Shown here piece by piece: positions 1-6,346 of a stretch of DNA of 6,346 nucleotides. The DNA lies in the NCBI GenBank assembly GCA_017936185.1, contig JAGBGA010000010.1:1-6346 (forward strand), given 5' to 3'. The position numbers were made by a program, and so were the translations under genes. Below the pieces are notes generated by a model. That model searched no databases. It was not told the origin of the DNA and worked only from the letters and a program-made list of their open reading frames with translations. How positions within the stretch are numbered: the first letter of the stretch is position 1; each line of letters begins with the position of its first letter. The stretch is from Alphaproteobacteria bacterium (GTDB taxonomy: Bacteria; Pseudomonadota; Alphaproteobacteria; Rs-D84).

Positions 1-50
1 AAACTTCGTGGTGCAGGCACAACTTCGTTGAAACTTCGTGGTGCAGGCAC
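1..50. repeat. Direct repeat, 20 bp at 30-bp period
   Basis: AAACTTCGTGGTGCAGGCAC occurs exactly at 1-20 and again at 31-50. The 10 bases between them, AACTTCGTTG, differ at one position from AACTTCGTGG inside the repeat, so the unit itself looks partly duplicated. The first copy touches the window edge, so the array may continue to the left. The repeat core GTGCAGGCAC is a small inverted repeat. It lies outside any gene I can support. The 10-bp intervals are too short for CRISPR spacers. It could be an intergenic tandem repeat or the end of a repetitive coding region beyond the edge. Confidence 0.75.
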
Positions 51-71
51 CACTGTTTTATGTTTTTTATT
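31..71 (+). terminator. Possible rho-independent terminator
   Basis: GTGGTG (38-43) pairs with CACCAC (48-53) around the loop CAGG. The outer AAAC (31-34) can pair with GTTT (55-58) across a small internal loop. A T-rich run follows (about 55-71, with TTTTTT at 63-68). This arrangement would terminate a + strand transcript entering from the left of the window. On the - strand the hairpin is followed by GAAGTTTC rather than a T tract, so it is not a convincing intrinsic terminator for the long - strand operon that ends at 74. The tail is interrupted by G and A, so this is a moderate call. Confidence 0.35.
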
Positions 72-73
72 CT

Positions 74-325
74 TTAGCGCAATTGTTTCATGTGTTCAAA
101 ACGCAATGAATCAAGCGCGTATTGTTTGCGCAACTGTTCAAGATGTTGCATTTTGATTTTGTTGGATTCTTTTACATAGTGCGCCAAATCACACGTATTA
201 AATGATAAAACAACTAGCGCAATCACCAATAGCGACCAACGACCACCCCTTAATTTTACCAATAAAGGGTTGTCACAGATGGGGCCTGTTTGCTCTATTT
301 TTACACGCTTTAAATCGTTTGGCAT
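74..325 (-). CDS. Hypothetical single-pass membrane protein, 83 aa
   Basis: I do not recognise this protein. It has a polar N-terminus (residues 1-27), one hydrophobic segment (about 30-44, WSLLVIALVVLSF), and a charged tail (about 50-83) rich in K, E, Q and L that should form a long helix or short coiled coil. The N-terminal side is basic (KLRGGRW just before the hydrophobic stretch), which favours an N-in orientation with the helical tail outside the cytoplasm. Its ATG lies one base beyond the TAA of the 342-aa membrane protein gene, and no strong separate ribosome-binding site is visible, so it is probably translated by coupling to that gene. It is the last gene of the - strand run. The tight link and shared membrane location suggest, but do not prove, that it works with the 342-aa protein. 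Confidence 0.72.
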   Translation of the reverse strand: MPNDLKRVKIEQTGPICDNPLLVKLRGGRWSLLVIALVVLSFNTCDLAHYVKESNKIKMQHLEQLRKQYALDSLRFEHMKQLR

Positions 326-326
326 A

Positions 327-1355
327 TTATATCCATTTCCATGGTTGAAATACTTTTAATAATCCCATTGCAGTACGCTTGTCCGCATAGGTGTGACCAC
401 AACGTGGACATACGTTAAATGGCTTGATTATTGCGCGGGCCTTGCCCAGGGTTAATGTCCATAAATATATGCCCAATGCCCATGCCGCAACAACAAGCCC
501 CCATGCAACATAACCAAAATATTTATCAACAGTGTTTGTTATAACGGTTATCGTCGTTATGTCTGATTTTGATAAATCATTATATATCTTGGTGGCGGTT
601 GGCCAAGAAGATGGACGCCATGGATAGACATGTTCAATGCCATAATCCGTTAAAAGGGTGGTACCAAGACCGCCGGCCTGCTTGTCCAGCGCAGATTTTA
701 TCGCAGAATCCATCATTTTATCAAGTTCAAGCTGGGTCACGCGGGTCAAGTCAGATTTGACCTTGTCCAATTGGGCGTTAACACGTGCGGCCGTATCATC
801 AACTTTGGCGATGGTTGCGTTTGCCTTGTCAATGGCGGTATCTGCTTTGTCAAGGCCTTGGTCAACCTGGGCAACGGCACTGTCAACACCGTCGGTTTTA
901 AAGCCAAGTTTGCTGGCAAAACCAGTCAAGGCTTTGACTTTGGATGTCTTTTCACGCGCTTGTTCGGTGGCAGCGGCGGCTTTGGCCGTTTCGGTTTTTG
1001 CCTTGGCGGTGGTGTCGGTGACTTTATTGACGCCCTGCTCTGCTAGCTTTACGCCGTCAATCGCGGTGGCAATCGGTTTTTCAAGGTTGATGGATTTCGC
1101 AACACTGTCCAAAAGGGCTTCGTATTGCTTTACAATGCCACGCTGAAGGTCATAGAACATGGATACAACAATCGATTTCTTGATGGGGGATGAATATGTG
1201 TTCTTGACGTGTAATGGCGCAAATATAACCAATGCAAACCAGATAATGGTGAATATGGTGAATATTCGCTTGGTCCATGTGATGACAGATTGTTTCTTGT
1301 TAACCGTTTTAACGCCGCCCATATCAATGACTTCGATTTCTTTTTTCTTGGCCAT
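327..1355 (-). CDS. Hypothetical two-TM coiled-coil protein with C-terminal CPRCGH motif
   Basis: I do not recognise a family. The 342 residues divide into a basic N-terminus (1-29), a hydrophobic segment (about 31-49), a long polar domain (51-278), a second hydrophobic segment (about 280-302), and a C-terminal tail with CPRCGH (316-321) ending in FQPWKWI. The polar domain is rich in A, K, D, T and V. It keeps an almost unbroken heptad pattern from V164 to V206, with V/A at 164, 171, 178, 185, 192, 199 and 206 and L/I/A four residues after each, so it should be an extended coiled coil. Basic flanks suggest both ends are cytoplasmic and the coiled coil is periplasmic. The single CxxC could be half of a zinc site completed by another chain. 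A strong ribosome-binding site, AAAGGGGG, sits 5 bases before the ATG. The gene follows the 103-aa gene by 15 bases and is coupled to the 83-aa membrane gene. Confidence 0.85.
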   Translation of the reverse strand: MAKKKEIEVIDMGGVKTVNKKQSVITWTKRIFTIFTIIWFALVIFAPLHVKNTYSSPIKKSIVVSMFYDLQRGIVKQYEALLDSVAKSINLEKPIATAIDGVKLAEQGVNKVTDTTAKAKTETAKAAAATEQAREKTSKVKALTGFASKLGFKTDGVDSAVAQVDQGLDKADTAIDKANATIAKVDDTAARVNAQLDKVKSDLTRVTQLELDKMMDSAIKSALDKQAGGLGTTLLTDYGIEHVYPWRPSSWPTATKIYNDLSKSDITTITVITNTVDKYFGYVAWGLVVAAWALGIYLWTLTLGKARAIIKPFNVCPRCGHTYADKRTAMGLLKVFQPWKWI

Positions 1356-1370
1356 ATGTTCCCCCTTTGG

Positions 1371-2796
<1,426 letters not shown>

Positions 2797-2805
2797 TCAA
2801 GCCCT

Positions 2806-3237
2806 TTATCTTGTATGCCCCAAAGATGATGTGTATATGTTTTGATTTTGACGCTGATGATATTTTTCCATTTCTTGCAACAGACGACGCATTTCAACAA
2901 CACGACGGCCAAGTTTGAATGTTATTGTTTGAATCTTGTCAACATCGTCACCTGCATGCGAAAATTCAGATTCAAGTTGTTCTACTTCGGCCGCCAATTT
3001 TTCGTACTTTTTTACCAATTTTGAATATTCTTTATCTTGTTTTTGATGGTTGTCACCACGTCGAAATAATCTGTCGAATCCGTTTTGGACTTCTTTGGTA
3101 TTAACCAACATTGTGCCGTATTTCAGGGTTGCACGCTTGCCCGCACGTGTTCCAAGAAAGCGTTTAAACACTTTCGGTTTTGCAAATGCACGCGCCACTG
3201 TTGGGGCGGCACGTAAAAGAACCGCAGGTAAAGCCAT
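2806..3237 (-). CDS. Hypothetical basic coiled-coil protein, 143 aa
   Basis: I do not recognise this protein. The N-terminal 40 residues are strongly basic with no acidic residue (MALPAVLLRAAPTVARAFAK followed by KPKVFKRF-like sequence). They could form an amphipathic helix that binds membrane or nucleic acid, and resemble a mitochondrial presequence in composition. Residues about 65-95 and 100-130 are charged with regularly spaced L, V and I, fitting a helical hairpin or coiled coil (for example YSKLVKKYEKLAAEVEQLES). There is no cysteine and no clear transmembrane segment. The start is well supported: a full AAAGGAG site lies 8 bases upstream, and queA's stop is only 3 bases before the ATG. 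tgt starts 12 bases after this gene ends. Its place between queA and tgt suggests a constitutively co-expressed protein, but I see no direct evidence that it takes part in queuosine synthesis. Confidence 0.82.
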   Translation of the reverse strand: MALPAVLLRAAPTVARAFAKPKVFKRFLGTRAGKRATLKYGTMLVNTKEVQNGFDRLFRRGDNHQKQDKEYSKLVKKYEKLAAEVEQLESEFSHAGDDVDKIQTITFKLGRRVVEMRRLLQEMEKYHQRQNQNIYTSSLGHTR

Positions 3238-3240
3238 GTT

Positions 3241-4275
3241 TTATTCTCCTTTATTTTCCTTGTTAAACAGTAAACAACAGTCGCCATAACTGAAAAATCG
3301 ATACTTTTCATCAATCGCGTGTGAATACGCCGCACGCATTTCAGGCAACCCGGCAAACGCAGACACCAACATAAATAATGTCGATTTGGGTAAATGAAAG
3401 TTCGTCAGCAATACATCAACCACCTTGAATTTATAGCCCGGCGTGATAAATATATCAGTTGTCTGACAAAATGGTGCAACACGACGATATTTATCGGGCA
3501 TACTGTTTCGCATTGCCGCACTTTCCAACAGGCGTAATGACGTTGTGCCCACCGCAACAACACGATTGGCCTTGTTTATTTTTTCGGCCTGGGCATCTGT
3601 GATACAGCCCCATTCACTGTGCATTTTATGCATGGATAAATCTTCGGTTTTAACAGGCAACCATGTGCCCGCACCAACATGCAATGTTATATTCACAATA
3701 TCTGCACCGCGCGCACGTATTCCGTCCAATAATTCGGGCGTAAAATGCAGGCCCGCCGTCGGCGCCGCCATCGACCCCAAAGGCGATGAATACACCGTCT
3801 GGTACCGTTCGCGGTCAAATTCTTGGGCGGCGCGCTTCATATATGGGGGCAACGGCATTTTGCCAACCGCATCCAAGACCGCAAAGACGTTATCGCAAAG
3901 GAACTTGATTTTAAGGCCACTGTCATCGTCATGGGCCAAGACTTCGATTTTTGTGCCGTCGTCAAGGGTTAATATTTCACCGTCTGGGATTTTATTAAAA
4001 CGCTTGCACAGGCCCCACCAGGTCTTGTCATCAACCGCGGTATGTAATGTGATTTCATGTTTGCCATTTGCCATAAAACGTGCCGGAATTACACGCGAAT
4101 TGTTGAACACAACAACGTCACCCGGGCGCAGATAATCAAGAAAATCACGAACATGTTTGTCTGAAACATTATTACCATCAACAACCAACATGCGGGATGC
4201 GTCGCGCACATCCAACGGACGCGACGCGATTAATTCAGGTGGTAATTCAAAATCAAAGTCAGATAATGTATACAT
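3241..4275 (-). CDS. queA: S-adenosylmethionine:tRNA ribosyltransferase-isomerase QueA
   Basis: QueA transfers and isomerises the ribosyl part of S-adenosylmethionine onto preQ1 in tRNA, giving epoxyqueuosine. It acts in the cytoplasm directly after Tgt. The length (344 aa) fits the family. Characteristic blocks occur in order: LPPELIASRP (11-20), RDASRML (24-30), VVVFNNSRVIPAR (54-66), GKMPLPPYMKR (138-148), RYQTVYSSPLGSMAAPTAGL (157-176), LHVGAGTWLPVKTEDL (198-213), HKMHSEW (216-222), VGTTSLRLLES (242-252), VVDVLLTNFHLPKSTL (285-300) and YRFFSYGD (325-332). The start matches the usual N-terminus of the family, although no clear ribosome-binding site precedes it. The upstream lipoprotein gene ends 7 bases before, so translation may be coupled. 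Small departures from the commonest motifs, such as IASRP and GDCCLLF, look tolerable. Confidence 0.97.
   Translation of the reverse strand: MYTLSDFDFELPPELIASRPLDVRDASRMLVVDGNNVSDKHVRDFLDYLRPGDVVVFNNSRVIPARFMANGKHEITLHTAVDDKTWWGLCKRFNKIPDGEILTLDDGTKIEVLAHDDDSGLKIKFLCDNVFAVLDAVGKMPLPPYMKRAAQEFDRERYQTVYSSPLGSMAAPTAGLHFTPELLDGIRARGADIVNITLHVGAGTWLPVKTEDLSMHKMHSEWGCITDAQAEKINKANRVVAVGTTSLRLLESAAMRNSMPDKYRRVAPFCQTTDIFITPGYKFKVVDVLLTNFHLPKSTLFMLVSAFAGLPEMRAAYSHAIDEKYRFFSYGDCCLLFNKENKGE
3246..3252 (-). promoter_or_regulatory. Strong ribosome-binding site of the 143-aa gene within the queA end
   Basis: Read on the - strand this is AAAGGAG, 8 bases before the ATG at 3237. It is contained in the final codons of queA. 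It is the best match to the anti-Shine-Dalgarno sequence among the sites I checked here, so the small coiled-coil protein may be made in larger amounts than its neighbours. Confidence 0.65.
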
Positions 4276-4282
4276 TTTTGGA

Positions 4283-4672
4283 TTATCGCATCTTGGGTTG
4301 ACCGGCGGCGGTGCGTATTCTGTTTACCCGCTGTATTTTATACAATTCTTCAAGCGAACGATTGTTTACAGACTGCACGTCTGTATGCGCCATAGAATAA
4401 GAAACACCAGTTATGTCACCACCACTGTAGTAATTAAAGGTTACCGTATCGCCCACTTGGATATAGTCTGTAACACAATTAGAGCCACCTCCGTTGGCTT
4501 TTATCCAAAAACGATAATCGGCCAGATTATCACCATCTTTATCACAATAATACCACTGTGTGTCATCTATTTTTAAAACAACGCCTTTTTCGGTCGTACC
4601 ATTGATACAAGAAGTCATCGCAAATGGCGCGACAGCCAATACATATGGAAAAACTTTTTTATACAATTTCAT
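4283..4672 (-). CDS. Predicted small lipoprotein, 129 aa, with DxDxDxxxD loop
   Basis: I do not recognise a family. The N-terminus is a typical secretion signal: MKLYKK, a hydrophobic core (about 8-19), then FAMTSC with C22 as the likely lipidated cysteine. The lipobox is imperfect because methionine occupies the -3 position. The mature part (23-129) contains DKDGDNLADY (44-53), whose aspartates at 44, 46, 48 and 52 match a calcium-binding loop of the thrombospondin type-3 or dockerin kind. Two more cysteines (43, 66) could form a disulfide. A stretch reading VGDTVTFNYY (73-82) suggests a small beta-barrel. AAAGGG lies 8 bases before the ATG and overlaps the era stop; queA starts 7 bases after the end. 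It should sit in the inner or outer membrane facing the periplasm. Its location between two translation genes gives no direct clue to its role. Confidence 0.82.
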   Translation of the reverse strand: MKLYKKVFPYVLAVAPFAMTSCINGTTEKGVVLKIDDTQWYYCDKDGDNLADYRFWIKANGGGSNCVTDYIQVGDTVTFNYYSGGDITGVSYSMAHTDVQSVNNRSLEELYKIQRVNRIRTAAGQPKMR

Positions 4673-4684
4673 CTTTTATACCCT

Positions 4685-5581
4685 TTATTTCTTAAATTCC
4701 AGACCTTGGTCGATGTAGTTTTCGGCACGCTCTTCCCAGTCGGGTTCAACACGTACAAACAGGTGCAGGCGCGCGTTTACGCCCCACTGGTCTTGAATAT
4801 CATGGCGGGCGGCGGTGCCGATACGCTTTAACTGGTCACCGCCCCGACCCACCACAATTTTCTTGTGCGCATCACTGCGAACCGCAATTTTTTGATAAAT
4901 ATCAAGAACACCATCATCCGAAACGTCAACACGTTCCGTCACAACATTAATGTGATACGGTAATTCTTGGTGAATGTATTTATAAATCTTTTCGCGGGTC
5001 AATTCCGCCAGATACAGTTCATCCGGAACATCCGGCGCATCAACCGTATCAAACAAATATGGGGATTCGGGCATAACGTTTGCCAATGATGTTAACATTC
5101 TTTCAACGCCGTCATTCTTTAACGCGGAAATCATGAATATTTCAGACCATGGCGCCAAAGAATTCAATTCTGCGACCATTGGCAATAAATCAAGTTTCGC
5201 GATTGCATCAACCTTGTTTAATGCAACAAAGATATTTGGGCGGGTGGCAACCTTGTCCGCCAAGGCACGAATTGTTTCGGTTATGCCCTTTTGCGCATCA
5301 ACCAACAGCAATACCGCATCGGCATCAGACACTGCGTCCATGGCGGCCGCAACCATTGCCCGATCCAAACGGCGTGACGGCTTGAAAACACCGGGGGTAT
5401 CAACAAATATCAACTGTTTATCACCCACCATTTTGACGGCGCGAAGGCGCGTGCGTGTCGTCTGAACCTTGTGCGAGACAATGGATACTTTACGCCCCAT
5501 AATTTGGTTTAACAATGTACTTTTGCCCGCATTCGTCGGGCCAATAATGGCAACAAAGCCGGAATATGTTTTTTCTGTCAT
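4685..5581 (-). CDS. era: GTPase Era, 30S ribosome assembly factor
   Basis: Era binds the 3' end of 16S rRNA and 30S precursors and couples GTP hydrolysis to small-subunit maturation; part of it can associate with the membrane. The 298 residues have the full GTPase set: G1 GPTNAGKS (14-21), G2 QTTRTR (40-45), G3 DTPG (61-64), G4 NKVD (122-125) and G5 SAL (152-154). The C-terminal KH domain has VVGRGGDQLKRIG (243-255), where the usual GKxG reads GRGG. The start at 5581 (MTEKTYSGF) matches the family. The open frame continues upstream to 5737, but those 52 extra residues overlap the divergent dcd gene and look non-coding. An in-frame ATG at 5602 is possible but less likely. No good ribosome-binding site is seen, so the leader may be short or translation SD-independent. 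It is the first gene of the - strand run. Confidence 0.97.
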   Translation of the reverse strand: MTEKTYSGFVAIIGPTNAGKSTLLNQIMGRKVSIVSHKVQTTRTRLRAVKMVGDKQLIFVDTPGVFKPSRRLDRAMVAAAMDAVSDADAVLLLVDAQKGITETIRALADKVATRPNIFVALNKVDAIAKLDLLPMVAELNSLAPWSEIFMISALKNDGVERMLTSLANVMPESPYLFDTVDAPDVPDELYLAELTREKIYKYIHQELPYHINVVTERVDVSDDGVLDIYQKIAVRSDAHKKIVVGRGGDQLKRIGTAARHDIQDQWGVNARLHLFVRVEPDWEERAENYIDQGLEFKK

Positions 5582-5690
5582 ATGCAAACAATACCACACC
5601 ATTTTCAAAAGTGAACAAAAATCTTGCAAAATTATATATATGTGATAGATATAAATACGTGGGCGGGAATATGTAACACAAGGATGAAAA
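5582..5690. promoter_or_regulatory. Divergent promoter region between era and dcd
   Basis: This AT-rich gap must hold the start signals for both divergent units. On the - strand, TATAAT (+ coordinates 5631-5636) could be the -10 element of era, about 50 bases before its ATG, but I see no good -35. On the + strand, TTGCAA (5624-5629) with TAGATA (5646-5651, 16-base spacing) or the nearby TATAAA (5650-5655) is a weak candidate for dcd. AAGGA (5680-5684) lies 6 bases before the dcd ATG and is a good ribosome-binding site. The exact promoter elements are uncertain. Confidence 0.45.
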
Positions 5691-6346
5691 ATGCAATTGA
5701 CAGGCCCTGAAATCTTGCGCCGTATGCAAGAAAACAAAAGCGAACCAGATATTATTATTAAACCGTTTGATATGCGTTGCCTGGGCAGTAACAGTTATGA
5801 CTTGCACTTGGCCGATACGTTGCGCGTGTACAAGCGTACGATTCCAGTTGGCATGAAGCCGGCAATCGAATATAAACGTGGCACACAAGATTTAACCATG
5901 CGCGACTGGTTTTACAGCGATATGGATTATAAAAGATTCTTGTATTCGCCGAACGCATTTGACATTCGAAACCCAAAATTCGTAATCGATCCAACAAACC
6001 CAAAACATCATGAAACAATTGACATTAAAATTCCAAATGGTGGCTTGGTTTTATCGCCCAACGTCGGGTATTTGGGGGCAACGGTTGAATATACAGAAAC
6101 GCGCAACTTGTTCCGTACATTGATGGCAAGTCCAGTGTTGGTCGCAATTTTATATTAAATCACCATACCGCAGGTCGCGGCGATGATGGGTTCTGTGGTG
6201 AATGGACGCTGGAAATTCGTGTTCTTTATCCGACGGTTGTTTATCCGAACATGCGTATTGGTCAGATTTACTATGAAGAATTTTCGGGCGAACGTATGCC
6301 ATATGATAAAAACCCGACAAGCCATTATAACGGACAACGTGGCCCA
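5691..6346 (+). pseudogene. dcd: dCTP deaminase, frameshifted and cut by the window edge
   Basis: Dcd deaminates dCTP to dUTP, feeding dTMP synthesis. The first frame gives 141 good family residues, including LGSNSYDLHL (31-40) and VLSPNVGYLGATVEYTETRN (120-139), then hits nonsense and a TAA at 6156-6158. From 6116 another frame continues the protein without a stop to the window end. It supplies GKSSVGR, HHTAGRGDDGFCGEWTLEI, YPNMRIGQIYYEEFSG and YNGQRGP. With the frame restored, the residues equivalent to E. coli S111, R115 and E138 are S148, R152 and E175, all downstream of the break, so the 155-residue product would be inactive. About 219 residues are visible, longer than the E. coli enzyme, mainly because of extra sequence around residues 50-105. 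Either a one-base sequencing error or a recent mutation explains this; the well-kept downstream frame favours error or very recent loss. Confidence 0.9.
6111..6118 (+). other. Frameshift site in dcd, probable one-base loss in a C run
   Basis: The sequence reads TTCCGTAC. Adding one C gives TTC CCG TAC, encoding F-P-Y, which joins the upstream NLF to the downstream YIDGKSSVGR exactly as the family expects. The defect therefore looks like CCC shortened to CC. No obvious slippery heptamer is present, so programmed frameshifting is unlikely. Confidence 0.8.

Noticed and set aside
1..50. CRISPR array
   Set aside because: Only two copies are seen, and the 10-bp interval is too short for spacers.
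31..71. Bidirectional terminator ending the long - strand operon
   Set aside because: Read on the - strand the hairpin is not followed by a T-run, so only + strand termination is supported.
658..1146. 162-codon + strand open frame opposite the coiled-coil membrane gene
   Set aside because: It is the antisense of an alanine- and lysine-rich repetitive coding region, which keeps the opposite strand free of stops. Its translation has low-complexity A/S/V composition, and the - strand gene has a strong ribosome-binding site and coherent heptads.
3545..4135. 196-codon + strand open frame opposite queA
   Set aside because: It lies entirely within the clearly conserved QueA coding region on the other strand and shows no recognisable domain.
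5490..5888. 132-codon - strand open frame spanning the start of era and of dcd
   Set aside because: It overlaps two well-supported genes and the intergenic region, and has no family features.
6108..6158. Programmed ribosomal frameshift in dcd
   Set aside because: There is no clear slippery heptamer, and the missing base in a C run is a simpler explanation. Dcd is not known to me as a frameshift-regulated gene.

Overview
The window looks like part of a moderately AT-rich alphaproteobacterial chromosome, probably from a host-associated or reduced-genome lineage. This is inferred from remembered family signatures, since no search was possible. Era carries the SIVSHKVQTTR stretch, QueA carries LHVGAGT...MHSEW, and Tgt carries [13 protein letters not shown], all of which resemble alphaproteobacterial versions. 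All eight complete genes end in TAA.

Layout, right to left. A short AT-rich gap (5582-5690) separates two divergent units. On the + strand, a dCTP deaminase gene (dcd) starts at 5691 and runs off the right edge. Its reading frame is broken near 6114 by what looks like one lost base. On the - strand, eight genes follow one another from 5581 down to 74, with gaps of 15 bases or less or small overlaps, so they are probably one transcription unit. The order is era (ribosome-assembly GTPase), a small predicted lipoprotein, queA, a basic coiled-coil protein, tgt, a 103-residue unknown protein, a 342-residue membrane protein with a long coiled coil and a CxxC motif, and an 83-residue single-pass membrane protein. 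Several ribosome-binding sites are built into the stop region of the preceding gene, which suggests translational coupling.

The recognisable theme is translation. Tgt exchanges guanine-34 of tRNAs for preQ1, QueA converts preQ1 to epoxyqueuosine, and Era acts in 30S maturation. Five unrecognised small or structural proteins are interleaved with these genes. Three of them have predicted membrane or lipoprotein features and two have strong coiled coils, so the unit may also encode an uncharacterised envelope-associated assembly. That is inference from gene order only.

The left edge (1-73) is non-coding. It holds a direct repeat of a 20-bp sequence at a 30-bp period. The second copy forms part of a hairpin followed by a T-rich run, which could terminate a + strand gene lying left of the window.
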